Source of the DNA: Tritonibacter aquimaris
Lineage (GTDB): Bacteria > Pseudomonadota > Alphaproteobacteria > Rhodobacterales > Rhodobacteraceae
Assembly (NCBI RefSeq): GCF_009617595.1
Contig: NZ_WIXK01000009.1
Location: 52,628 to 116,627 of the forward strand
Length of the DNA: 64,000 bases
Reading direction: 5' to 3'
Position numbers and translations under genes: made by a program. Below the pieces are notes generated by a model, which saw only the letters and a program-made list of their open reading frames with translations, had not been told where the DNA came from and did not search any database. Shown here piece after piece: positions 25,375-33,210 of this stretch (position 1 is the first letter of the stretch; each line of letters starts with the position of its first letter).

Positions 25375-26328
25375 ATGGGTTTTTTGAACATAGTGAAAGC
25401 CGCAGGTCTGGTTGCCTGTATGGCACTACCCAACGCGGCGTTGGCCGAATGGCAGCCAAGCGGACCGGTAACACTGCAGGTCGGCTTCGGTTCGGGCGGT
25501 AGCACCGATACGTTGGGACGCGCCATTGCGGCAGCGATGGAAGAGCAGACAGGTTGGGACGTTATCGTCGAAAACAAGCCCGGCGGCGGCGGCGTTGCGA
25601 TGTTCTCGTCGCTGGTTCGTGCCAAGCCCGATGGCCAGAAAATGGGTATGGGCGTTACCATCCCAACTCTTATGAACCTGGCAGAACGCGGAGATACATT
25701 GCCGTTCAAAGCCGACAGCTTTGACTATCTCGCAACTGTTGTTATGGCACCGCTGGCTCTGGTCGCGCCCAAAGACGCTCCTTACGACACTTTTGCGGAA
25801 TTCGTTGAGCATTCCAAGGCCAATGGCGGGTCGCTGATCGGCTTTGATGCTGGTCCTCAGCGCATGATGATGCTGGCGGTCAATAACGACACCGATGCAG
25901 GTTTTGAGTTGGTCAGCAACAAAAGTGGCGCGGAAATCGTAAAAGGCCTGTTGGGCAGTCAGCTTGACGCCGGTTTCGGCGCTGGCGCGCATATTCAGTA
26001 TCTGGAATCCGGTGATCTGAAGATGCTTGCGGTGGCTACTCAGACTCGTCAGGGTTATTCGCCCGACACCGAATCCTTCATCGAACAAGGATACCCATAT
26101 TCGGTCGAGCCCTATTTCTATATCGCTGCGCCCAAAGGTCTGGACCCAGAGGCCAAGAAAGCACTTGCCGAGGCGCTGGATGCGGCAATCAACTCACCTG
26201 CGTTGGAAGAGTTGATCGGCAACATCATGCAGACCACTCCAATCAACTTGGGCCCTGATGAAACTGAGGGCAAGCTGGTGAACGGCCTGAACGACGTGAC
26301 AACCTTGATTGAAGCTGCACAGCAGTAA
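25375..26328 (+). CDS. TctC-family substrate-binding protein, copy 2
   Basis: A 317-residue periplasmic binding protein with signal peptide ending ALA-EW, then QVGFGSGGSTDTLGR, ENKPGGGGVAMF, SLIGFDAGPQRM and INLGPDETEG. Paralogue of copy 1 throughout its length. GGAGGAG ribosome site. 22 bp after the Usp gene and followed by a 10-bp hairpin, then tctB and tctA. Given the shared operator element, copies 1 and 2 may serve related anions in one regulon. Confidence 0.92.
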   Translation: MGFLNIVKAAGLVACMALPNAALAEWQPSGPVTLQVGFGSGGSTDTLGRAIAAAMEEQTGWDVIVENKPGGGGVAMFSSLVRAKPDGQKMGMGVTIPTLMNLAERGDTLPFKADSFDYLATVVMAPLALVAPKDAPYDTFAEFVEHSKANGGSLIGFDAGPQRMMMLAVNNDTDAGFELVSNKSGAEIVKGLLGSQLDAGFGAGAHIQYLESGDLKMLAVATQTRQGYSPDTESFIEQGYPYSVEPYFYIAAPKGLDPEAKKALAEALDAAINSPALEELIGNIMQTTPINLGPDETEGKLVNGLNDVTTLIEAAQQ

Positions 26329-26340
26329 ACAAGCCAAGAA

Positions 26341-26370
26341 ACAGCCGGAACATCTAGTTTCGGCTGTTTT
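26341..26370 (+). terminator. Intercistronic hairpin between tctC2 and tctB2
   Basis: ACAGCCGGAA (26341-26350) pairs with TTTCGGCTGT (26358-26367), with one G-U pair and a 7-base loop, followed by a short T run. It could act as a partial terminator and leave more tctC than tctBA transcript. Confidence 0.75.
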
Positions 26371-26388
26371 GCATAGGGGAGGAATTTC

Positions 26389-26808
26389 ATGACTGCTGAG
26401 CGGTTTCTGACGGGTGCTATTGTCGTTTTTGGCCTGGTATTTTTAATTCGTGTTCTACCGACACAAGTTGAAACAGTGGATTTCGGACGCATCGTTCCTT
26501 CGACGGTGCCTACCATCGCACTTGTCATTCTAACGGCGGCAGCGGTCGTGCAATTGTTCACTAGCAAGTCCAGCGTCACGGTGGACTTGCTAGTGTGTAT
26601 CCGCGCTGCACTGTTCGTTGCGATGATGGTTCTCGCGGTGTGGCTCATGCAGCGGTTCGGATTCGAATACGTCGCTCCGGTTCTGGCGATCTCGGTCATG
26701 CTGCTCATCGGAGAGCGGCGCTGGCACTGGCTTGTCATTGGAGGCGGCGTCATCCCAATCGGTGTTTGGCTTATCGTTGAACGCCTGCTCGACCGCACAT
26801 TGGCCTGA
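26389..26808 (+). CDS. TctB-family small permease subunit, copy 2
   Basis: A 139-residue, four-segment membrane protein (MTAERFLTGAIVVFGLVF at the start; YVAPVLAISVMLLIGERR near the end, the same motif as copy 1). GGGGAGG ribosome site. Correct position between tctC and tctA. Assigned mainly on size, topology and context, with local similarity to copy 1. Confidence 0.88.
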   Translation: MTAERFLTGAIVVFGLVFLIRVLPTQVETVDFGRIVPSTVPTIALVILTAAAVVQLFTSKSSVTVDLLVCIRAALFVAMMVLAVWLMQRFGFEYVAPVLAISVMLLIGERRWHWLVIGGGVIPIGVWLIVERLLDRTLA

Positions 26809-26819
26809 GGAGAACGAAA

Positions 26820-28334
26820 ATGGTTGAACTTTCCGTAATACTCGCAGGCCTGGCCGATGCTTTTACGCTGACGAATATTCTCTTCGTCCTTGCTGGTGTC
26901 ATTGTTGGGCAATTTGTTGGTGCCATGCCGGGCATTGGCCCGGTAATGACCATGGCAATCGCAATTCCTTTCACTTTTGTGCTGAATCCACTTCCTGCCA
27001 TTGGGTTTCTAGTGGGTGTTAACAAAGGTGGGCTGATCGGTGGGGCTATTCCAGCCATACTGCTGAATACGCCGGGGACACCTGACGCCGCCGCCACCGC
27101 AATTGACGGCTATCCGCTGACCAAGAAAGGCAAACCCCTGAAAGCCATGAAAATGGCGCTTTATTCTTCTGTGACAGGGGATACGTTCAGCGACCTGGTT
27201 CTAATCACAATTGCAGCGCCGCTTGCGATCATTGCTCTGCAAATGGGCCCGGTCGAGATTTTTGCGTTGATGATCTTTGCATTTTCTTTGATCGCTGGCC
27301 TGATCGGAGCTTCGGTAACGCGCGGCATAATTGCCACCGCACTTGGACTGCTGGTCGCGACCGTAGGGCTGGACCCGGAACATTCGACCCCGCGCTTCTT
27401 GTTCGGTTTCTTCGACCTCTACGATGGTTTCCCGATCTCCTCGGTCGCAATCGGATCGCTGGCCGTGTCCGAGATCTTTCTGCGCCTTGCCAAACTACGG
27501 GGCGACATGCGCCCGGCGGTCCATATCCCGAAAGATCAGACACCGGACCAGAAAAACGTCAGCTTCTCAGAGTACTGGGCTTGCAAATTCGTGCTTCTAC
27601 GCGGAGCCGTCATTGGCACCTGCATCGGAGCAGTGCCCGGCATGGGATCAACGGCCGCAGCGTTCATGAGCTATGCCTCTACTAAGCAGTCGGCCAAAGA
27701 CCCCGAGAGTTTTGGCAAAGGTGATTTGCGAGGTATTGCTGCCACTGAGTCAGCGAACTCGTCGGTTGCCGGCGCAGATTTTATTCCATTGCTGACTCTT
27801 GGTCTGCCGGGGAGTGCGTCCGCAGCCTTGTTAATCTCCGCATTCCTGATACAGGGGATCCAGCCTGGCCCACTGTTGTTCGATCAACAAGCGCAGCTAA
27901 TTTACGGCCTATTTGGGGCAATGATTTTGGCAAATATCTGTAACTTTACTTGCGGGCTGTTTGGTTTGCGTCTTTGGGCTCGACTGATAACCGCGCCTGA
28001 GTCAATTGTATTTTCTGCAGCTCTAGTCCTGTGTATCGTTGGCGTTTATCTTTCAACAGGCGGTACGTTCGGTGTGTATATCATGCTCTTGTTTGCCGTG
28101 CTCGGCATGGGCATGACGGTACTGAACTATCCTACAGTCGTGTTTATCATAGCCTTCTTCCTTGGGCCCCGATTCGAGCTGTCATTGGGTCAAACCGCTA
28201 CTATTCTCCGCGGAGATGCGACTAACATTTTCAATCATCCTGTCGCCGTTGCTCTACTCTTAATGTCCGCCTTCTCACTATACTGGTTGGGGTTTCGTAG
28301 TAGCAAAAAGAGCAAATCAATAGCGGAGACTTAA
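26820..28334 (+). CDS. TctA-family large permease subunit, copy 2
   Basis: A 504-residue polytopic protein with GQFVGAMPGIGPVMTMAIA, NKGGLIGGAIPAILLNTPGT, GAVPGMGSTAAAFMSYA and TESANSSVAGADFIPLLTL, closely following copy 1 in sequence and length. TGAGGAGA ribosome site. Codons in the last third appear more mixed and AT-rich than the first part. Ends about 90 bp before an IS3 remnant, so the operon probably stops here; no clear terminator hairpin was found. Confidence 0.93.
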   Translation: MVELSVILAGLADAFTLTNILFVLAGVIVGQFVGAMPGIGPVMTMAIAIPFTFVLNPLPAIGFLVGVNKGGLIGGAIPAILLNTPGTPDAAATAIDGYPLTKKGKPLKAMKMALYSSVTGDTFSDLVLITIAAPLAIIALQMGPVEIFALMIFAFSLIAGLIGASVTRGIIATALGLLVATVGLDPEHSTPRFLFGFFDLYDGFPISSVAIGSLAVSEIFLRLAKLRGDMRPAVHIPKDQTPDQKNVSFSEYWACKFVLLRGAVIGTCIGAVPGMGSTAAAFMSYASTKQSAKDPESFGKGDLRGIAATESANSSVAGADFIPLLTLGLPGSASAALLISAFLIQGIQPGPLLFDQQAQLIYGLFGAMILANICNFTCGLFGLRLWARLITAPESIVFSAALVLCIVGVYLSTGGTFGVYIMLLFAVLGMGMTVLNYPTVVFIIAFFLGPRFELSLGQTATILRGDATNIFNHPVAVALLLMSAFSLYWLGFRSSKKSKSIAET

Positions 28335-28421
28335 ATGGTTAGGAAGGGATCTGACCTGAGTGACCTGCGCCCCAAGTTCCCTCCAGCTTTGCGCGGAGAC
28401 CTTGGGGTTAAATCTGTGACC
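28335..28421. other. Short spacer with no feature
   Basis: Nothing recognised between tctA2 and the IS3 remnant. Confidence 0.4.
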
Positions 28422-28807
28422 TTAGACGGCGATTTTGTCCATCATCTTTCTCTGCAAGAATTCCATTGGCGTCAGGTTGCCTAATGCTGAATGTTTGCCC
28501 GCACCAGCTGTAGTCCTCTTGCCATTCTTCCAGCGTTTCCTGCCGCCTCTGCGCCGTGCTTGCTGCGTCTCTTCGATATAAATCCGCCTCACCTTCTTAT
28601 GGTTCACAGCAATCCTTCCCGCGTGACCATCACTTGGACACGGTGGCAACCAAACCGCCGCCGTTCCCTCGAAACGCGCTTGATGGCATCCCTTAGCTCG
28701 GCATCATCACCACGGCGCGACAGGTATCGCGCCGAAGACCGATCAATTTGCAGCACTTTACGCGCCCGCCGTTGGCTGACCTGATGAGCCTCCATCAAAT
28801 GCACCAC
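28422..28807 (-). mobile_element. IS3-family OrfB remnant lacking the DDE core
   Basis: Reading on the minus strand, 28807 begins MVHLMEAHQVSQRRARKVLQ and continues RRGDDAELRDAIKRVSRERR, the HTH_21 N-terminus of IS3 OrfB. After a frame break comes VNHKKVRRIYIEE and RRRGGRKR, then an abrupt jump to a broken LEEWQEDY block and the C-terminal SALGNLTPMEFLQRKMMDK. The whole catalytic DDE domain (about 150 residues) is missing and at least two frameshifts are present. It cannot transpose. It marks the seam between the two differently regulated halves of the window. Confidence 0.85.
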
Positions 28808-28812
28808 AGCAT

Positions 28813-29127
28813 TCAGCGCGGCGTGGCGGTTGGCGCGCTGAATTTCGGCATTAAGCCGCGGATCACCGTCGACACCATTTTCTGACGCATCGCCAGGTAT
28901 TTGTCCTGAGCTTGACCAAACAGCCCTTTGTGCAGGATCATCCCATCAACCATGCTGAGCAGGGTGCGCCCCAGTGTCTCGGGCTCGACGGTTCGGCGCA
29001 ATTCTCCCACCGCCTGCAAGTGTCGGATCTGTTTGGCGTAATCCTGGCCGAGCCGATCAAAGAAACCGGCGATCTTGGCGCAAAACGCATCCGAGGCAAA
29101 ACTGGGGCAGAAGACCTCAAAAAACAC
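28813..29127 (-). pseudogene. TetR-family regulator, C-terminal fragment
   Basis: The 104-residue frame has AKQIRHLQAVGELRRTVEPETLGRTLLSMVDGMILHKGLFG, typical of the ligand-binding half of TetR proteins. No N-terminal helix-turn-helix is present; upstream sequence changes frame and runs into an unrelated fragment. Adjacent to the IS3 remnant, which probably caused or followed the truncation. The TetR call is moderate, resting on helix pattern rather than a unique motif. Confidence 0.6.
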
Positions 29128-29186
29128 GCGGACAAATCAATCGTGCGCTTGTGAAACCTGCATAGAGTGGGACAGGGCCTGGGCAA

Positions 29187-29560
29187 AACAAGCTGAATCC
29201 AATTGACGGCGCGGAGCTGGCGGCAGTGATGGCCCAGGCGATCCAGCAGGAGCGGGATTTTGTCCCTGTGGGCGGGCTGCAGACCTTGACGCAGATAGAG
29301 TTGGCCCGGACGGCCTTTGCCGCGCTGGATCAGCCTGCCAATATCGCACGATTGCCGGATGGGCTGCGTCGGCTTGCGCTGCGTTTGCTACCTTATGTGA
29401 CCCCAAAACATGTGCGCGGCCCGGCACAGTTTTTCCTGACCGCAATGGGCATGGATATGGTGGCGCCCAGCTATGGAGCCAAACGAATTGGCGCCTTTTT
29501 TGCCGGGGTCGTGCAGTCGGGAACCCAGGATGAAACCCCGCCTACGGCCGCGCCTGGCGA
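29187..29560 (+). pseudogene. NAD(P)-binding (NmrA/atypical SDR-like) protein, C-terminal fragment
   Basis: The plus strand encodes NPIDGAELAAVMAQAIQ, DFVPVGGLQTLTQIELART and ALRLLPYVTPKHVRGPAQFF, which looks like the C-terminal half of an NmrA or complex-I-39-kDa-like reductase. There is no start, no Rossmann glycine motif, and the frame continues past the natural end into antisense of the marR gene. Probably a relic cut at the same junction that truncated the TetR gene, from which it would have been divergent. Confidence 0.6.
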
Positions 29561-29590
29561 TGGCTCGGTGACCCGAACCTTGTTGCAGGG

Positions 29591-30061
29591 TCAGATTTTC
29601 TTGAGGCGGCTATGCAGGTCCGACAAGGTCACATTCAGCGCCTTTTGCTCGGCTGTGCTCAAATTGGCAAAGGTGTGATCGAAGATCGCTTGCGCTTCGA
29701 CAAAGGCTTCCTTGCGCAGACGCTCACCCTTTTCCGTCAGGCAGACTTCGGTCACGCGCCCGTCGGTGGGGCGGATGCGGGTGCTGACCAGACCATCCGT
29801 CAGCATCCGTTGAACCACCTTGGTGGTCGTGTTTAATTTTTGAGCGGAAAAATCGGCAATTTGCGACACCGACAGGAATTGATCCTCGTACAGGCTCATC
29901 ATCGCACGCCAGCGCGGCAGGTCGATCCCCAAATCCTTGATCCGGCGTTCCAGCGCGTTGCCATAGGCGGCGTTGATCTGGCTGATCCAAAAAAACGGCC
30001 AGTTTTCTTTAAACTGTTTTGGATTGTCGTTTCGCTCGCCCACGGCCTGTCCACTCGTCAT
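29591..30061 (-). CDS. MarR-family regulator, candidate IacR
   Basis: A 156-residue winged-helix protein: LPRWRAMMSLYEDQFLSVSQ, recognition-helix region TTTKVVQRMLTDGLV and wing TRIRPTDGRVTEVCLTEKGE (D-x-R). In characterised auxin-degrading bacteria (Pseudomonas putida 1290, Acinetobacter) the iac genes are controlled by a MarR-type repressor, IacR, of this size. It is divergent from the maleylacetate reductase gene, with an element of the repeated GTGAAAAnTnACG family 43 bp upstream of its start. The same element precedes the iac operon, so this protein is the best candidate to bind it. Symbol withheld because the link is inferred. Confidence 0.85.
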   Translation of the reverse strand: MTSGQAVGERNDNPKQFKENWPFFWISQINAAYGNALERRIKDLGIDLPRWRAMMSLYEDQFLSVSQIADFSAQKLNTTTKVVQRMLTDGLVSTRIRPTDGRVTEVCLTEKGERLRKEAFVEAQAIFDHTFANLSTAEQKALNVTLSDLHSRLKKI

Positions 30062-30396
30062 TGTTTCGGGATCCTTATACGTAAGTGTTTACCGCAATAA
30101 AATGTGAAAAGTTACGTGAACTGATGGTTGATTTTAGCACCGGCCTATCGGTGTGTCGGTCGGGCCACGGTCGGTGCATCTGTGTTGTATCAGCCTTGGG
30201 GAGGCGCCGCGCCTGCCCATAAAACCAGCAAATTATGCATTTTGCCTGTCGTGAAATATCGAATTTCTTTCGCAATTTGCAATGGCCTCAGCGTTGCGGC
30301 TTGGGCAAGCTTGGATAAAGCCGCCCCCCAATGCGGCGGATCCATATCAGAAGCCTTGAACACAAAAGGCCCACGCACAACAAGCCAGGGAAATCT
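30062..30396. promoter_or_regulatory. Divergent promoter region marR / maleylacetate reductase
   Basis: This 335-bp gap contains GTGAAAAGTTACGTGAAC at 30104-30121 and a weaker, oppositely oriented copy around 30075-30092 (GTAAACACTTACG on the minus strand). No open reading frame of note. Remaining sequence up to 30396 shows nothing recognisable. Confidence 0.55.
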
Positions 30397-31491
30397 ATGG
30401 TCGGACCCATTCCACGTGACAGTTTTCAAATCTTACCGCAATCGGCAAAAGTGCTGTTTGGTGCCAAGACACGCCGGGCTCTGGCCGCAGAGCTGTCTGA
30501 GGCTGGGGTCACGCGGGTTTTGGTTTTGACCACGCCGCGCCAGGTGGAATTGGGGCAGGCCATCGGCGCGGAATTGGACCAGGGGTTTGCCGGGCTGTTT
30601 TCCGGTGCGACCATGCACACGCCGGTTTCGGTCACCCAAGATGCGATGAACGTTCTGCGCCAGCAGGGCGCCGATTGTGTGCTGTCGGTTGGCGGGGGCT
30701 CGACCATCGGTTTGGGCAAAGCGTTAAGTGCGCGCAGCGGCGTGTTTCATGCGGCGCTGCCAACCACCTATGCCGGATCAGAGATGACACCCATTTTGGG
30801 AGAGACCGAGGACGGGGTGAAAACCACGCGCAGGGACCCGAATTTGCGACCATCGCTGGTGGTTTATGACCCCGAGCTGACCTATCGCTTGCCTGTGGCA
30901 ATGTCCGTGACCAGCGCGATCAATGCCATGGCCCATGCCATTGAGGCGCTTTATGCGCAAAACGGAAACCCGGTGGTGGATCTGTTGGCGATTGAAGGTA
31001 TTCGGGCGCTGGTGACGGCATTGCCAACCATTGCGACGCAGCCTGAGGACACGGAGGCGCGCGCTGCGGCCCTTTATGGCGCCTGGCTGTGTGGAACATG
31101 CTTAGGCAACACATCCATGGCCTTGCATCACAAGCTGTGTCACACGCTGGGCGGCAGTTTTAACCTGCCGCATGCGCAAACTCATACGGTTGTTTTGCCC
31201 CATGTTCTGGCATTCAACGCGCCAAGGATCCCCGGGGTGGTTGAAAAATTGCAGCCAATCCTGGGCGCGGATCCGGCGCGCGGGCTGTTTGACCTGGCCA
31301 AGGGGCTGGACGCGCCAACCGCGTTGCAGGATCTTGGCCTGGCGCAAGCAGATATCGCCCGGGCAACCCAATTGGCTCTGGCCAAACAATACCCCAATCC
31401 GCGCCCAGTGGAACCCGATGCGATTGCGGCGCTGTTACAGCGGGCGTGGGCCGGTGATCCGCCGAAACATGAAGAAATGACAACGGTTTAA
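30397..31491 (+). CDS. Maleylacetate reductase (iron-containing alcohol dehydrogenase family)
   Basis: A 364-residue protein with the family blocks VLSVGGGSTIGLGKALS (NAD loop), ALPTTYAGSEMTPILGETEDG, RPSLVVYDPELTYRLP, SAINAMAHAIEALYAQNG and the metal region HHKLCHTLGGSFNLPHAQTH. This combination is specific for maleylacetate reductases (TfdF/MacA type), which convert maleylacetate to 3-oxoadipate with NADH. The ATG at 30397 is preferred to one 66 bases earlier. Maleylacetate comes from hydroxyquinol or chlorocatechol cleavage, so its presence beside an iac-like operon, which should yield catechol, is notable. Confidence 0.9.
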   Translation: MVGPIPRDSFQILPQSAKVLFGAKTRRALAAELSEAGVTRVLVLTTPRQVELGQAIGAELDQGFAGLFSGATMHTPVSVTQDAMNVLRQQGADCVLSVGGGSTIGLGKALSARSGVFHAALPTTYAGSEMTPILGETEDGVKTTRRDPNLRPSLVVYDPELTYRLPVAMSVTSAINAMAHAIEALYAQNGNPVVDLLAIEGIRALVTALPTIATQPEDTEARAAALYGAWLCGTCLGNTSMALHHKLCHTLGGSFNLPHAQTHTVVLPHVLAFNAPRIPGVVEKLQPILGADPARGLFDLAKGLDAPTALQDLGLAQADIARATQLALAKQYPNPRPVEPDAIAALLQRAWAGDPPKHEEMTTV

Positions 31492-31598
31492 CCCAAGGTC
31501 ATTGCAAAAGACCAAGACCCAGAAGTTGGCCAGAAAGGTCAGCGCCAAAGGTACACGACAGCGCAAAAACAAAAAAAGGGGTCAGCGTGCCCCAATAG

Positions 31599-31616
31599 AT
31601 GAAAAATCACGGTAAC
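31599..31616 (+). promoter_or_regulatory. GTGAAAAnTnACG-type element upstream of tctC3
   Basis: ATGAAAAATCACGGTAAC, 47 bp before the tctC3 start, matches the element at 30104, 49107 and 51675. The remaining bases of the 31492-31663 gap are A-rich and featureless. Confidence 0.55.
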
Positions 31617-31663
31617 TGCAGGTCTACCGGATCATAAAACCGACAGAAAACAGGGAAAGTAAC

Positions 31664-32602
31664 ATGAAAAAGTTTGCATATCTTGGCCTGACGACCCTTT
31701 TGGGGGCGCTCCCCTTGGCCGCACAGGCGGAATACCCGGAAAAGCCGGTTGAATTTGTGGTTCCGTTCCCGCCCGGGGATCTGGAGGATATTCTGACACG
31801 GATGGTTGCGGATGGGATGCAGGAGAAATTCGGCACCCCGGCGGCGGTTGTAAATAAGCCCGGCGGCGGCGGTGGCCCGTTCCCCGGCGCAGTGGAAGTA
31901 GCGCTGGCGCCTGCGGATGGGTATACGATTGGCTCCTTTGTGATCGACGTGCCGATGGTGGGGCCGCATATCGGTATTCCGCCGTTGGAGGGGAACCCGT
32001 TTGAACCGGTTGGGATTTTCCTCAGCTATCCGTTTGTGATCGCGACCTTGGCGGAAGCGCCCTATGAAACCATGGGCGAGCTGGCGGACTACGCCAAAAC
32101 CAATGATGTTACGCTGGGCCATTTTGGCGATGTAACCAGCCCGGCCCGCCATACGTTGGCAATGGCCAAAGCCTTGGAATTTGAATATGCCTCGGACGCT
32201 GCGTTTGATGCGTTGGACTGTAACACGCTGGCGTCTGGCGATGCGGATGTGATCAACACAACCTTGCAGCTGATCCGCCCATGTTTGGACCAGTTGAACA
32301 TCCTGATGACGTTGACCAACAAACGAATCCCGGTGCTGGAGGATGTGCCAACGGCGGCCGAGATCTGGCCGGATCTGGATTTCTCCACCTGGAATGGGCT
32401 GTTTGTGCACGAGGACACGCCGCAGGATGTGCGTGAAGTGATTGCTGAAACCGCTCAGGAAATCCTCAGCTCGCCGGCCGCGCGCAAAGTGGCCGATGAA
32501 ACCGGTGCTGAGATTTATTGGCTAGATGCGACCGCCTCCTATCAGCAGATGAGCAAAGACGCGGATACGTTGCAGCGGATCTCAGAATTCCTGGGCGAAT
32601 GA
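31664..32602 (+). CDS. TctC-family substrate-binding protein, copy 3
   Basis: A 312-residue periplasmic binding protein with a signal peptide ending AQA-EYPEKPVEFVVPF and the GGGGGPFPGAVEVALA block in place of the GGGGVA motif of copies 1 and 2. It is a distant family member rather than a recent duplicate. Two cysteines (LDCNTLASG, LIRPCLDQL) lie about 22 residues apart and may form a periplasmic disulfide. Followed by a 24-bp palindrome and tctBA. Placed between maleylacetate reductase and muconate cycloisomerase genes, it probably binds an aromatic acid or ring-cleavage product. Confidence 0.9.
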   Translation: MKKFAYLGLTTLLGALPLAAQAEYPEKPVEFVVPFPPGDLEDILTRMVADGMQEKFGTPAAVVNKPGGGGGPFPGAVEVALAPADGYTIGSFVIDVPMVGPHIGIPPLEGNPFEPVGIFLSYPFVIATLAEAPYETMGELADYAKTNDVTLGHFGDVTSPARHTLAMAKALEFEYASDAAFDALDCNTLASGDADVINTTLQLIRPCLDQLNILMTLTNKRIPVLEDVPTAAEIWPDLDFSTWNGLFVHEDTPQDVREVIAETAQEILSSPAARKVADETGAEIYWLDATASYQQMSKDADTLQRISEFLGE

Positions 32603-32618
32603 TCCAAATCACCCACAT

Positions 32619-32642
32619 CAGGCTTCCCCGCGGGGAAGCCTG
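32619..32642 (+). terminator. Perfect 24-bp palindromic hairpin between tctC3 and tctB3
   Basis: CAGGCTTCCCCG (32619-32630) is followed at once by its exact reverse complement CGGGGAAGCCTG (32631-32642). As RNA the loop would open from the centre. No U-tract follows, so a stabilising or processing stem is more likely than termination. Confidence 0.75.
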
Positions 32643-32658
32643 TATGCAGGAATAGACC

Positions 32659-33198
32659 ATGCAATATGTTTTGAATTTTCTGACGTTGTTTCGTCGCGAG
32701 CGGCGGCCGGGCGATCTTGTGTTTGCGATCGGTTTTTTTGGATTTTCCCTGATCGTGGCGGCGCTGTTGCCCAGTCAGGCTAAATTTCTGGGGAATAAAA
32801 CCCTGGTGGCAGAGCCAGGGTTCTGGCCCTTTGTCGGGGTGGCCATGATGGTGGGGTTTGGCGCGCTGCATCTGTTGTCGACCTATAACGCGCCCCGTCT
32901 ACCCGGCCGCGCCCGCGAGATCGAGTTTTGGGTGCGCGCGCTCGAATTTGTCGTCTGGTTCGCGATCTATGTCCACGGTGTGCCCAAGATTGGTTATCTG
33001 CCGGCAACGGTGCTGTTTGCCGTCATCTTGGCCATTCGCTTGGGATATCGCGGTGCGCTGGCGCTGGTCTCGGCGGGCGGGTTTGCGGTTGTAGTGGTGC
33101 TGATCTTCAAGTCCGGGTTGGGCGTCAAACTGCCTGCGGGTGAGATCTATCGGTATTTGCCCGATGGTATTCGCAGCTTTGTCATGCTGAATTTCTAG
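32659..33198 (+). CDS. TctB-family small permease subunit, copy 3
   Basis: A 179-residue protein with four hydrophobic segments (DLVFAIGFFGFSLIVAALL, PGFWPFVGVAMMVGFGAL, LEFVVWFAIYVHGV, ALALVSAGGFAVVVVLIF). Longer than copies 1 and 2 by about 40 residues, mainly in the loop with the EPGFWPF motif, which is common in TctB proteins. 12 bp before tctA3. Assigned by topology and position. Confidence 0.85.
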   Translation: MQYVLNFLTLFRRERRPGDLVFAIGFFGFSLIVAALLPSQAKFLGNKTLVAEPGFWPFVGVAMMVGFGALHLLSTYNAPRLPGRAREIEFWVRALEFVVWFAIYVHGVPKIGYLPATVLFAVILAIRLGYRGALALVSAGGFAVVVVLIFKSGLGVKLPAGEIYRYLPDGIRSFVMLNF

Positions 33199-33210
33199 GA
33201 GGGGCGGGTT

